A stretch of 64,000 nucleotides of DNA from Streptomyces melanogenes (lineage in GTDB: Bacteria > Actinomycetota > Actinomycetes > Streptomycetales > Streptomycetaceae), in contig NZ_BMTS01000006.1 in NCBI RefSeq assembly GCF_014649795.1, positions 186,001 through 250,000 of the forward strand. The letters are read 5' to 3'. Positions 34,270-42,325 of the stretch are shown piece by piece; the first letter of the stretch is position 1, and each line of letters starts with the position of its first letter. Made by a program: the position numbers and the translations under genes. The notes beneath the pieces are model-generated. The model searched no databases. It had not been told where the DNA came from and saw only the letters and a program-made list of their open reading frames with translations.

Positions 34270-36009
34270 ATGAACGACGGGAAGCCCACCGGGTCCAAGC
34301 CGAGATGGTGGAGCCGTCCCACCCCGCGCGGGGACGGCTCCACGGCCGAGGAGACGTACGACCTGGCTCCGCCGGAGGCGCCGGTTCAGGGTGAGCCGGT
34401 GGTTCCGGGTGCGCCGGAGGCCTCCGTTCCGGCTGAGCCCGTTCAGGGGGAGTCGCCGTACGCGCTGGCCCAGGGCGAGCCCGTCGAGGACGAGTCGGCG
34501 TATCGGCTCGCGCCGCCCGCGCCCGCCGAGCCCGTCCATGAGCCCGCGCCCGCCGAGCCCGCATCGGCTCAGCCCGCGCCCGTCGCGCCCGTCGACGAGC
34601 CCGGCCGCGCCCCCGCCGCCCGGCCCGAGGACATCGCGGCGCCCCGGCGGCCCCTGCACGACCCCGATCCGTACGGGACGCCGCCGTACGGCGGGCCGGG
34701 GCCGTGGGCGCCCGCGCCTCCCGTGCAGCGGCCCGCGCCGCCCGCCGGGGCGGTCCCGCCCCAGGGGGCCTACCCGGCACCGGAGGCCCCGGCCCCGTAC
34801 GCGGTACCGGAAGGCGCCCCGCCGGTGCCGCCCTCGTCCCAGTGGGTGCAGTACGACCCGTGGGGCGCGGCCGGGCAGCCGCTGAGCACGGCCGGGGTGC
34901 CGCAGAAGCGGAAGTCGAGCCGTGGCGCGCTCGTCCTCGGGGCCGTCGTCCTCGCGCTGGTCGCGGGCGGCATCGGCGGCGGGGTCGGCGCGTACATCGA
35001 ACGCAACGGCGTCACGCACGTCGACCTGCCACAGGCGGGCAAGGGGCCCACCGGGCGCGCGCCCGACAGCGTCGCCGGGATCGCCGCGAGCGCCCTGCCG
35101 GGCGTGGTCACGCTGCACGTCAGCGGGGAGAGCGAGTCCGGCACCGGCACCGGCTTCGTGCTGGACAACGCCGGGCACATCCTCACCAACAACCACGTCG
35201 TGCAGCCCGCGGGCTCGTCCGGCGACATCAGCGTGACGTTCAGCGGCGGCGAGACCGCCCGCGCCACGGTGGTCGGCCGGGACTCCGGGTACGACCTCGC
35301 CGTGGTCCGCGTCACCGGAGTCACCGGGCTGAAGCCGCTGCCGCTCGGCAACTCCGACAACGTCCAGGTCGGCGACCCGGTGGTGGCCATCGGCGCCCCC
35401 TTCGACCTCTCCAACACCGTCACCTCGGGCATCATCAGCGCCAAGGAGCGCCCGATCACGGCGGGCGGCGAGAAGGGCGACGGCAGCGACGTCAGCTATG
35501 TCGACGCGCTCCAGACCGACGCCCCGATAAACCCGGGCAACTCGGGCGGCCCGCTGCTCGACTCGCGCGCCCACGTCGTCGGCATCAACAGCGCGATCCG
35601 CGCCGCGGGAAACAGCGACAGCGGCGGCCAGGGCGGCTCCATCGGCCTGGGCTTCGCGATCCCGGTCAACCAGGGCAAGCGGGTCGCCGAGGAGCTGATC
35701 AACACCGGCAAGGCCACCCACCCGGTCATCGGGGTCACCCTCGACATGAAGTTCACCGGCGACGGCGCCCGGGTCGGCGCCAAGGCCGCCGACGGCAAGC
35801 CGTCCGTGACCCCCGGCGGCCCCGGCGCCACCGCGGGCATCAAGCCCGAGGACGTGATCACCAAGGTCGACGGCCAGCGGGTGCACAGCGCCGAGGAGCT
35901 GATCGTCAAGATCCGCTCGCACCGCCCCGGCGACCGCCTGGAGCTGACGCTCAAGCGCGGCGGCCAGGAGCAGCGGCTGACCCTCACCCTGGGCTCCGCC
36001 ACGTCCTGA
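34270..36009 (+). CDS. htrA: HtrA/DegP-like membrane-anchored serine protease with PDZ domain
   Basis: 579 residues; ATG at 34270 after GGGGAGAGC. Residues 1-215 are Pro/Glu-rich with PVQGEP-like repeats and cytoplasmic. A transmembrane helix lies at about 218-243. The trypsin-like domain has His309 (ILTNNHVV), Asp342 (SGYDLAVVRV) and Ser425 (NPGNSGGPLLD). A C-terminal PDZ domain contains IKPEDVITKVDGQRV. HtrA proteases degrade misfolded envelope proteins. The position after sigE and its anti-sigma gene matches Rv1221-Rv1223, where HtrA belongs to the SigE stress circuit. Confidence 0.93.
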   Translation: MNDGKPTGSKPRWWSRPTPRGDGSTAEETYDLAPPEAPVQGEPVVPGAPEASVPAEPVQGESPYALAQGEPVEDESAYRLAPPAPAEPVHEPAPAEPASAQPAPVAPVDEPGRAPAARPEDIAAPRRPLHDPDPYGTPPYGGPGPWAPAPPVQRPAPPAGAVPPQGAYPAPEAPAPYAVPEGAPPVPPSSQWVQYDPWGAAGQPLSTAGVPQKRKSSRGALVLGAVVLALVAGGIGGGVGAYIERNGVTHVDLPQAGKGPTGRAPDSVAGIAASALPGVVTLHVSGESESGTGTGFVLDNAGHILTNNHVVQPAGSSGDISVTFSGGETARATVVGRDSGYDLAVVRVTGVTGLKPLPLGNSDNVQVGDPVVAIGAPFDLSNTVTSGIISAKERPITAGGEKGDGSDVSYVDALQTDAPINPGNSGGPLLDSRAHVVGINSAIRAAGNSDSGGQGGSIGLGFAIPVNQGKRVAEELINTGKATHPVIGVTLDMKFTGDGARVGAKAADGKPSVTPGGPGATAGIKPEDVITKVDGQRVHSAEELIVKIRSHRPGDRLELTLKRGGQEQRLTLTLGSATS

Positions 36010-36065
36010 CGAGCCCCTGAAGCGCCCCTCGGCCGCCCGCACGCCCTGCCGCGCCCCTGCCCCCG

Positions 36066-36170
36066 GGTCACCTATCGGTCACCCGGAGGGCAAGCGGCGG
36101 CCAAAGGTCACCGGGTAGGTACCGTTTCGACAGTTTCGACGGGTACCGTGGAGCGGTCCATGACTGGACC
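36066..36170 (+). promoter_or_regulatory. Repeat-rich region upstream of tatB
   Basis: Three direct GGTCACC copies (36066, 36077 and 36106) are followed by a tandem 9-mer TTTCGACAG/TTTCGACGG (36125-36142) flanked by GTACCGT on both sides. An inverted repeat GGTCCA-TGAC-TGGACC (36155-36170) completes the set. The set lies in the 188-bp gap before tatB and looks like a regulatory region. Confidence 0.45.
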
Positions 36171-36197
36171 CGGGAGCAGAGCCACGAGGAGCAGCAG

Positions 36198-36656
36198 GTG
36201 TTCAACGACATAGGGCCCATGGAGCTCGTCACCCTCGTGGTCCTCGCTGTGCTCATCTTCGGCCCGGACAAGCTGCCCAAGCTGATCCAGGACGTCTCCG
36301 GCTTCATCCGCAAGATCCGCAGCTTCTCGGAGACCGCCAAGGCGGACATCCGCGCCGAACTCGGCCCGGAGTTCAAGGACTTCGAGTTCGAGGACCTGAA
36401 CCCGAAGACGTTCGTACGCAAGCAGCTCATGGACAACGACGACCTGGGTCTCAAGGAGATCCGCAACAGCTTCGACCTGCGCAAGGACATGGAAGAGGTC
36501 GCGGACGCGGTGCACGGCCGCGAGAGCGCGTCCACCGGGTCCACCACGGCCGCCAACGGCTCGGCCGCGGGGGTGGCGGGCACGCCCGACCTCCTCAAGA
36601 AGCGCGACAAGCTCGACCCCGGCGAGCGCCCCCCGTACGACGCCGACGCGACCTGA
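36198..36656 (+). CDS. tatB: Sec-independent protein translocase TatB
   Basis: 152 residues from GTG at 36198 with GAGGAGCAG upstream. An N-terminal helix with the TatA/B signature (MELVTLVVLAVLIFGPDKLPKL) is followed by an amphipathic helix and a long charged cytoplasmic region (LGPEFKDFEFEDLNPKTF). The length is that of TatB, not TatA. It acts with TatC in recognising twin-arginine signal peptides. tatA and tatC are not in this window; the solitary position after htrA is the same as Rv1224. Confidence 0.9.
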   Translation: MFNDIGPMELVTLVVLAVLIFGPDKLPKLIQDVSGFIRKIRSFSETAKADIRAELGPEFKDFEFEDLNPKTFVRKQLMDNDDLGLKEIRNSFDLRKDMEEVADAVHGRESASTGSTTAANGSAAGVAGTPDLLKKRDKLDPGERPPYDADAT

Positions 36657-36742
36657 CACAACCCCCCGGCTTTCGTACAGGACGTCAATCCGAGCCACGT
36701 CAGCACCGTCATTCCCGGTGGGCGGGGCCGGGGTGGCTATCC

Positions 36743-36801
36743 TCCATAGGTCCGGAAGCCAGGACGCCCGAGGGGGGCGGGCCGCTCCGGACACCTACGG
36801 A
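36743..36801 (+). other. Strong hairpin in the leader of the 225-residue protein gene
   Basis: TCCATAGGTCCGGA pairs with TCCGGACACCTACGGA (one A:G position and a 2-nt bulge) across a 29-nt GC-rich loop. It ends 19 nt before the GTG at 36821. It could terminate tatB or control the downstream gene. Confidence 0.5.
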
Positions 36802-36820
36802 TCGAGGAGGCGGCCGGGCA

Positions 36821-37498
36821 GTGGAGACGACGAGTCGGGTAGCGGCACAGGGGTCCACCGAGGACACCCCGTCCACACCGGAAGGGGTGCCGGCGGCCCG
36901 GCGTGCGGTCGACGGCTATCTGCGGGCGCCGTTCGCCTGGTACGGCCTGGACGAGGCCTTCAGCGGGCCGCGCTGGCTGATGCAGGTGGCCACGGCGGCG
37001 GACGGCACCGTGCAGCACGGGTCCACCGGCCACGGCGACGAGCCGTCGATACGGCCCGACGCGGCCGACCGCTCCGCCGCCGACCGCGAGCGCTTCGCGG
37101 TGGTCGTGAGCGTGCCCGCCAACCCCACGCGCCGCAGCGGCGACGGTACGGGAGTGCTGGAGGCCACCTCGGTCTCCTCCGCGGCCTGGCTGGCCGGGTC
37201 CGGGCTGCTCTCGTTCACCTGGCCCGCCCAGATGGACCACGTGCTGCGCGGCGAGTGGCTGGACCAGCAGACCGAGGCGGCGTGGGAGCTGGCGGACGAT
37301 CTGGCCGGGCCGGACTGGACGACGCTGTCGTTGCCGGTGGACGGGGTCGCGACGCCGTTCCACTACCGGGAGTCGGAGTTCGGTTGGGTGCTGGCCGGTA
37401 CGGCCGGGGGCGGGGTGCATCTGGGGGCGTACGGGCGTGGGTTGAGCGCGTACGGGCTCGGCTTTGCCGTGGTGCGGGACATCACCTCGTACGCCTAG
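36821..37498 (+). CDS. Conserved-looking hypothetical protein, 225 residues
   Basis: Start GTG at 36821 (METTSRVAAQGSTED) with GAGGAGG about 12 nt upstream. A Thr/Pro-rich head of 25 residues is followed by a mixed alpha/beta-looking soluble domain containing YLRAPFAWYGLDEAF, RGEWLDQQTEAAWELADDL and a Gly/Tyr-rich end (GAYGRGLSAYGLG). There is no signal peptide, helix or recognisable motif. Codon use is ordinary for the region. It sits between tatB and the convergent mrp gene. I do not recognise its family. Confidence 0.7.
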   Translation: METTSRVAAQGSTEDTPSTPEGVPAARRAVDGYLRAPFAWYGLDEAFSGPRWLMQVATAADGTVQHGSTGHGDEPSIRPDAADRSAADRERFAVVVSVPANPTRRSGDGTGVLEATSVSSAAWLAGSGLLSFTWPAQMDHVLRGEWLDQQTEAAWELADDLAGPDWTTLSLPVDGVATPFHYRESEFGWVLAGTAGGGVHLGAYGRGLSAYGLGFAVVRDITSYA

Positions 37499-37520
37499 GT
37501 CCGCTTCGGCCGGGGGCGTC

Positions 37521-37570
37521 TTGCGGCTGCGGGTTGTGGTGGGTTGCTCGCGCACTTCCCCCCGCCCCTA
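37521..37570. repeat. Degenerate single-arm copy of the dispersed repeat
   Basis: TGCGGGTTGTGGTGGGTTGCTCGCGC is followed by ACTTCCCCCCGCCCC, a diverged form of the usual core. It lies between convergent genes and next to a strong hairpin. Confidence 0.65.
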
Positions 37571-37590
37571 ACCGTTCGTGCCACAGCCAT

Positions 37591-37629
37591 GAGTAAGGGG
37601 CGCCCAGCAATTGTGGGCGCCCCTTACTC
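37591..37629. terminator. Bidirectional hairpin terminator between the hypothetical gene and mrp
   Basis: Perfect 16-bp stem GAGTAAGGGGCGCCCA / TGGGCGCCCCTTACTC with a 7-nt loop, 12 bp before the mrp stop. Confidence 0.75.
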
Positions 37630-37641
37630 GTACTCTCTGCT

Positions 37642-38775
37642 CTAGAACTTGTTCCTCGGCGTGATTCCCAGCGACATGCCCGACAGGCCCCGCTGGCGGC
37701 CGCCCAGCTTGCCCGCGATCGCTCGCAGGGCCGCGCCCGCCGGGGAGTCGGGGTCGGAGAGGACGACCGGCTTGCCGTCGTCGCCGCCCTCGCGCAGGCG
37801 GACGTCGATCGGGATCGAGCCGAGCACCGGCACGTTCGCGCCGGTCGTCTTGGTCAGGCCCTCGGCGACCTTCTCGCCGCCGCCCGTGCCGAACACGTCG
37901 ACCATCTCGTCGCAGTGCGGGCAGGGCAGGCCCGCCATGTTCTCGACGACGCCGACGATCTTCTGATGGGTCTGGACCGCGATCGAGCCCGCCCGCTCGG
38001 CCACCTCGGCGGCCGCCTGCTGGGGGGTCGTGACGACCAGGATCTCCGCGTTCGGGACCAGCTGGGCCACCGAGATCGCGATGTCGCCGGTGCCCGGCGG
38101 CAGGTCGAGCAGGAGGACGTCCAGGTCGCCCCAGTAGACGTCGGCCAGGAACTGCTGGAGGGCGCGGTGCAGCATCGGGCCGCGCCACACGACCGGGGCG
38201 TTCCCGGGGGTGAACATGCCGATGGAGATGACCTTCACGCCGTTCGCCGACGGCGGCATGATCATGTTCTCGACCTGGGTGGGCTTGCCGTCCACGCCCA
38301 GCATGCGGGGCACCGAGTGTCCGTAGATGTCGGCGTCGACGACACCGACCTTGAGTCCGTCCGCCGCCATCGCCGCGGCGAGGTTCACCGTCACCGAGGA
38401 CTTGCCGACGCCGCCCTTGCCGGACGCCACCGCGTAGACGCGGGTCAGCGAGCCGGGCTTGGCGAAGGGCACCTCGCGCTCGGCGGTGCCGCCGCGCAGC
38501 GACGTCGCGAGCTCCTTGCGCTGTTCGTCGCTCATCACGTCGAGCGTGACGTCGACGCGCGTGACGCCTTCGACCCGCTCGACAGCCTCGGTCACGTTCT
38601 TCGTGATCGTGTCGCGCATCGGGCAGCCGGAGACCGTCAGGTACACCGTGACCGCGACCGCCCCGTCCGTCCCGATCTCGACCGTCTTGACCATGCCGAG
38701 CTCAGTGATCGGTCGGTGGATCTCTGGGTCGTTCACCGTCGCCAGTGCCTCGCGCACCGCGTCATCCGTAACCAT
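37642..38775 (-). CDS. mrp: Mrp/ApbC iron-sulfur cluster carrier ATPase
   Basis: 377 residues from the ATG at 38775 (MVTDDAVREALATVND). An N-terminal DUF59/MIP18 domain (about 1-95) is followed by the Mrp P-loop ATPase with the deviant Walker A GKGGVGKSS, switch DADIYGHSVPRMLG, and Walker B LLLDLPPGTGD. The Cys-X2-Cys pair is in LPCPHCDEM. It carries Fe-S clusters to client apoproteins. A leaderless start is likely, with TACCAT 6 nt upstream. The upstream - strand genes match Rv1229c-Rv1232c order. Confidence 0.92.
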   Translation of the reverse strand: MVTDDAVREALATVNDPEIHRPITELGMVKTVEIGTDGAVAVTVYLTVSGCPMRDTITKNVTEAVERVEGVTRVDVTLDVMSDEQRKELATSLRGGTAEREVPFAKPGSLTRVYAVASGKGGVGKSSVTVNLAAAMAADGLKVGVVDADIYGHSVPRMLGVDGKPTQVENMIMPPSANGVKVISIGMFTPGNAPVVWRGPMLHRALQQFLADVYWGDLDVLLLDLPPGTGDIAISVAQLVPNAEILVVTTPQQAAAEVAERAGSIAVQTHQKIVGVVENMAGLPCPHCDEMVDVFGTGGGEKVAEGLTKTTGANVPVLGSIPIDVRLREGGDDGKPVVLSDPDSPAGAALRAIAGKLGGRQRGLSGMSLGITPRNKF

Positions 38776-38781
38776 ATGGAG

Positions 38782-38787
38782 ATGGTA
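38782..38787 (-). promoter_or_regulatory. -10 box (TACCAT) for leaderless mrp
   Basis: TACCAT lies 6 nt before the mrp ATG on the - strand, without a ribosome site. It falls between the mrp start and the end of the upstream DUF1003 gene. Confidence 0.45.
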
Positions 38788-38815
38788 CGGCGCCGGGTCC
38801 CGCCCCCGGAAAGCC

Positions 38816-39397
38816 CTAACGGCGGTCTGATTCGTCACTTCCGTAGGGGGCCTCCGGCGGGAATACGACGCGCCGGTCCTCCATCTCCTTGATCATGTCC
38901 TGCAGTTCCGAGCGGATCCAGTCGCGGGTGGCGACCTCGCCGAGGCCCATCCGCAGCGCGGCGATCTCCCGGGTCAGGTACTCGGTGTCGGCGATGGAGC
39001 GCTCGTTGGACTTGCGGTCCTGCTCCAGGTTGACCCGGTCGCGGTCGTCCTGCCGGTTCTGCGCGAGCAGGATCAGCGGGGCCGCGTACGAGGCCTGGAG
39101 GGACAGGGCGAGGGTCAGGAAGATGAACGGGTACTCGTCGAAGCGCAGCGGCGCCGGCGCGAAGATGTTCCAGACCACCCACAGGATGATGACCAGGGTC
39201 ATCCAGACGATGAACCGCCCGGTCCCCAGGAAGCGGGCGATCTTCTCGGAGAACCGGCCGAACGCCTCCGGGTCGTACTCGGGCAGCAGGCGCGGCCGGG
39301 GCGCGCGCGGCAGGTCCAGGCGGGTGCGCGGGCCGCGCGGCACGGCGCTCGACCCCGACGCGCGCGTACGGTCGCGCTCCTCCGTGCGGTCAGCCAT
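38816..39397 (-). CDS. DUF1003 family membrane protein
   Basis: 193 residues; ATG at 39397 with GGGGGG upstream, overlapping the end of the MgtE-N gene by 8 bp. An Arg/Pro-rich head of 45 residues is followed by two transmembrane helices (FIVWMTLVIILWVVWNIFAP and YPFIFLTLALSLQASYAAPL). The conserved DUF1003 stretch QNRQDDRDRVNLEQDRKSN comes next, then a helical tail. The family is widespread with no assigned activity. Coupling to a MgtE-N/CBS protein suggests that the two work together (inference). Confidence 0.87.
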   Translation of the reverse strand: MADRTEERDRTRASGSSAVPRGPRTRLDLPRAPRPRLLPEYDPEAFGRFSEKIARFLGTGRFIVWMTLVIILWVVWNIFAPAPLRFDEYPFIFLTLALSLQASYAAPLILLAQNRQDDRDRVNLEQDRKSNERSIADTEYLTREIAALRMGLGEVATRDWIRSELQDMIKEMEDRRVVFPPEAPYGSDESDRR

Positions 39398-40661
39398 GCG
39401 AACCCCCCTCGGCGGCGTGGAACTCCGCCTCGCGCCAGTCCTCGGGCAGCAGGTGGTCGAGGACGTCGTCGACGGTGACCGCGCCCAGCAGCGAGCCGCT
39501 GTCGTCCACGACGGGCGCGGCGACCATGTTGTACGCGGCGAGGAACGCGGTGACGGCGGGCAGCGGGGTCTGCGGGGACAGCGGCGGCAGGTCGTTGTCC
39601 ACGATCGAGGAGACCAGGGTGAACGGCGGGTCCCGCAGCAGCCGCTGGAAGTGCACCGTGCCCAGGTACTTGCCGGTCGGCGTCTCGTCGGGCGGCCGGC
39701 ACACGTACACCTGCGCGGCGAGCGCCGGCGAGAGGTCCTGCTGGCGTACGCGCGCGAGGGCGTCCGCGACCGTGGCGTCCGGGCGCAGCACGATCGGCTC
39801 GGTGGTCATCAGACCGCCCGCGGTGCGCTCCTCGTAGCTGAGCAGCCGGCGCACGTCCGCCGCGTCGTCCGGCTGCATCAGGGTCAGCAGCCGCTCCTTG
39901 TCCTCCTCGGGCAGCTCGGAGAGCAGGTCGGCGGCGTCGTCCGGGTCCATCGCCTCCAGGACGTCGGCGGCCCGCTCGTCCTTCAGCTTGCCGAGGATCT
40001 CCACCTGGTCGTCGTCCGGCAGCTCCTCCATCACGTCGGCGAGCCGGTCGTCGTCGAGGGCCGCGGCCACTTCGCCGCGGCGCTTGGGGGAGAGGTGGTG
40101 CAGCACGTTGGCGAGGTCGGCGGGGCGCAGCTGCTCGAAGGTGGCGAGCAGGCTCTCGGCGCCCTGGCCGTGCTCCTCCAGGGAGAAGCCGGTGACCGCG
40201 GACCACTCGACGGTCAGCGTCTCGCCCTTGCGCCGCAGGGCGCCGCCCTTGCCGCGCCGTACGAAGACCTTGTCGATCTCCCAGTCGCGGCGGGCGGGCA
40301 GCTGCTGGATGGCCACGTCGAGGACCGTCACCTCCTCGCCCTTCTCGACGAGGGTGACCCGGCGGTCGAGGAGCTCGCCGAGCACCAGCCGCTCGGTGGG
40401 GCGCTGTTCGAAGCGGCGCAGGTTGACGACGCCGGTGGTGATGACCTGGCCGGACTCGACGCCGCTGACCCGGGTCATCGGCAGGAAGATCAACCTTCGG
40501 CCGGCCACCTCGACGACGAGGCCGAGCAGCCGGGGCGGGCGGCGGCCGACCCGCAGTATGGCGACGAGGTCGCGCACCCGGCCCACCTGGTCGCCGTTGG
40601 GGTCGAAGACGGCGACGCCGGAGAGGTGCGAAACGAAGATCCGGGGGGCGCCTGCCGCCAT
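39390..40661 (-). CDS. Soluble MgtE N-domain / CBS protein with PRC-barrel-like head
   Basis: 423 residues; ATG at 40661 with GAGGAGG. A beta-rich PRC-barrel-like part occupies about residues 1-75 (DQVGRVRDLVAILRVG). A linker leads to the superhelical MgtE_N domain at about 170-280 (PADLANVLHHLSPKRRGEVAAAL and the DPDDAADLLSELPEED repeats). A CBS pair follows (MTTEPIVLRPDATVADAL to AAPVVDDSGSLLGAVTVDD). The MgtE pore helices are absent. In MgtE these domains sense cytosolic Mg2+. A regulatory role on a partner such as the coupled DUF1003 protein is inferred. Confidence 0.88.
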   Translation of the reverse strand: MAAGAPRIFVSHLSGVAVFDPNGDQVGRVRDLVAILRVGRRPPRLLGLVVEVAGRRLIFLPMTRVSGVESGQVITTGVVNLRRFEQRPTERLVLGELLDRRVTLVEKGEEVTVLDVAIQQLPARRDWEIDKVFVRRGKGGALRRKGETLTVEWSAVTGFSLEEHGQGAESLLATFEQLRPADLANVLHHLSPKRRGEVAAALDDDRLADVMEELPDDDQVEILGKLKDERAADVLEAMDPDDAADLLSELPEEDKERLLTLMQPDDAADVRRLLSYEERTAGGLMTTEPIVLRPDATVADALARVRQQDLSPALAAQVYVCRPPDETPTGKYLGTVHFQRLLRDPPFTLVSSIVDNDLPPLSPQTPLPAVTAFLAAYNMVAAPVVDDSGSLLGAVTVDDVLDHLLPEDWREAEFHAAEGGSHG

Positions 40662-40877
40662 GCTGAGCGCCTCCTCTTGGGCGTGATCCGACCTTGTCGT
40701 GGCCTGAAATGGCGCTGAATATCTGATTCAGGCTAGCCGGTGACCATCCGGTGCGCCTTTGAGGGGCGTCCGTACGGCTCTCTGCCGGGCAGCGTAGACG
40801 GCCCGGGTAGGGTGCGGTCTGCCGACCCCGACTTCGCGCCCCCCACCCCGCGCGCTCCGACGAAAGGCCGTGTGCCG

Positions 40878-41627
40878 GTGACCACTCGCTCCCTGTCCGT
40901 ACGGGCCCGCCGGGCCGCGCTCCCCGTCGCACTCTGCGCGGGGCTCGCCACGGCCGTCACGGCGTGCTCCTCGGACCCGGACGAGGGCACCAACGGCGTC
41001 GGCAAGCTCTCCGCCACCGACATCGAGGGCAAGGCGCGCACGGCGGCGGACGGCGCCGACGCGGTGCACCTCAGCGGCACGCTGGTCAGCAAGGGCGGCT
41101 CGTACAGGATCGACATGCGGCTCAAGGGGACCGGCGCGACCGGCACGGTCACCTCGAAGAACAGCACGTTCGGGCTGCTGCGGGTGGGCGACGAGCTCTT
41201 CCTGAAGGCGGACGCCGGGTTCTGGTCGCACAAGGACAAGGGCGGCGACCCGGGGAGCGCGGCGGCGGGCAAGCAGCTCGACGACAAGTACGTCAAGGTG
41301 CCGTCGGGCGACCCCTCGTACCAGGAGCTGCGCGGCTTCACGGACAAGAGCGCGCTCCTGAAGGGGATGCTCGGGCTCCAGGGCGAGCTCTCCAAGGGCG
41401 ACCGGTCCAAGGTGGGCGAGGTGCGCACCATCCGCGTCAAGGCGGGCAAGGACGGCGAGGGCGGCACGCTCGACGTCTCGCTCCAGGGCACGCCGTACCC
41501 CCTGCGCTTCGAGCGCGCGGGTGGTGCGGGCGTCCTGGAACTGGGTGACTGGAACCAGGACTTCGCCCTGGCCCCGCCGTCGAAGGACGCGACGGTGGAC
41601 TACGGCCGCCAGCTTCCGAAGACGTAG
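40878..41627 (+). CDS. Lipoprotein, LppX/LprG-like
   Basis: 249 residues from GTG at 40878 (GTG at 40872 is an alternative; AAAGG at 40863-40867 fits both). A signal peptide ends in a lipobox VTAC with Cys30. The mature protein has the alternating beta-strand pattern of LppX/LprAFG-type lipoproteins (VHLSGTLVSKGGSYRIDMRL, GLLRVGDELFLKADAGFWS). It ends without a transmembrane segment. Such lipoproteins are surface-anchored and bind lipids in mycobacteria; in Streptomyces their role is unknown. It is divergent from the MgtE-N gene. Confidence 0.8.
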   Translation: MTTRSLSVRARRAALPVALCAGLATAVTACSSDPDEGTNGVGKLSATDIEGKARTAADGADAVHLSGTLVSKGGSYRIDMRLKGTGATGTVTSKNSTFGLLRVGDELFLKADAGFWSHKDKGGDPGSAAAGKQLDDKYVKVPSGDPSYQELRGFTDKSALLKGMLGLQGELSKGDRSKVGEVRTIRVKAGKDGEGGTLDVSLQGTPYPLRFERAGGAGVLELGDWNQDFALAPPSKDATVDYGRQLPKT

Positions 41628-41631
41628 CTCG

Positions 41632-41702
41632 TTCTTGGTCTGCGGGCCGTCCCCAACTGGTCGCGCAGTTCCCCGCGCCCCTTAATGCCGCTGCGCGGCA
41701 AT
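41632..41702. repeat. Single-arm copy of the dispersed repeat with a small hairpin
   Basis: GTCTGCGGGCCGTCCCCAACTG is not repeated in full, but the core CGCGCAGTTCCCCGCGCCCC is intact, followed by TTAATGCCGCTGCGCGGCA, a short hairpin also seen in the 19.9-kb cluster. It lies between convergent genes. Confidence 0.75.
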
Positions 41703-41711
41703 ACGCCGCCT

Positions 41712-42227
41712 TCAGGCCCGCTTCCGCTTGCGCTTCATCAGCAGCCTCGGCAGCGCCGCGGGGATCGGCCGCCGCGTGGTGGCCGAGGTCTCCACGGGCT
41801 GAGCCGCCAGCGAGCCGGAGGGCATCGTCGTGCGGACCTCGACCGGCGACAGGCGCAGCACCCGGCACTCCCGCGCCCAGCGCCCCGTCACCGCCTCCCC
41901 GTCCGGCGCGTTCAGCCGCTTCGTCTTCAGCTCGGCGGCCACGGCCTCCCACAGCTCGCCGTGCGGCGCGATCTCGCTCACCGCGGCCGTCCAGGCCACC
42001 AGGCGGCCGCCCTTGTCCTTGCTGCGGACGGTCACCTCGGCGGTGCCGCCGTCGGCCAGGCCCTCCAGGGGCTGCTCGCCGGGGCCGCCGCCCACCACGT
42101 ACGCGGCGCCCTCGTGCCACACGTGCCACAGCGTGCGGTCGGCCGTCCCGGTGCCCCGCACCCAGATCAGCCCGGACTTCTTGGTGGCCTCCTCGACGAG
42201 GGCCCGGTCGAGCAGCGCAGGTGTCAT
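41712..42227 (-). CDS. Hypothetical protein, possible split-barrel (PPOX-like) fold
   Basis: 171 residues from the ATG at 42227, which has TAAAGT 6 nt upstream and no ribosome site (probable leaderless mRNA). The core looks like a beta-barrel: LIWVRGTGTADRTLWHVWHEG, AAYVVGGGPGEQPL and AEVTVRSKDKGGRLVAWTAAV. These resemble proteins with pyridoxamine-phosphate-oxidase-like folds, but I see no cofactor motif. The C-terminus is strongly basic (MKRKRKRA). Function unknown. Confidence 0.65.
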   Translation of the reverse strand: MTPALLDRALVEEATKKSGLIWVRGTGTADRTLWHVWHEGAAYVVGGGPGEQPLEGLADGGTAEVTVRSKDKGGRLVAWTAAVSEIAPHGELWEAVAAELKTKRLNAPDGEAVTGRWARECRVLRLSPVEVRTTMPSGSLAAQPVETSATTRRPIPAALPRLLMKRKRKRA

Positions 42228-42233
42228 GGGGTC

Positions 42234-42239
42234 ACTTTA
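42234..42239 (-). promoter_or_regulatory. -10 box (TAAAGT) for a leaderless hypothetical gene
   Basis: TAAAGT lies 6 nt before the ATG at 42227 on the - strand. The 98-bp divergent gap also carries the -10 box of the DMT transporter. Confidence 0.45.
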
Positions 42240-42313
42240 TGGGACGGCCGGTACGGGGGTGGCGGCGTTGTCCACAGCCCGGACCGACAGTTCCGTAAAT
42301 ATGTTTAGCGCCT

Positions 42314-42319
42314 TACTCT
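42314..42319 (+). promoter_or_regulatory. -10 box (TACTCT) for a leaderless DMT transporter
   Basis: TACTCT lies 6 nt before GTG at 42326, and no ribosome site is present. Confidence 0.4.
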
Positions 42320-42325
42320 CTTGTC

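Noticed and set aside
34704..36020. Long + strand frame overlapping htrA
   Set aside because: The Arg/His/Gln-rich translation has no domain, and it lies entirely on the htrA coding sequence in another frame.
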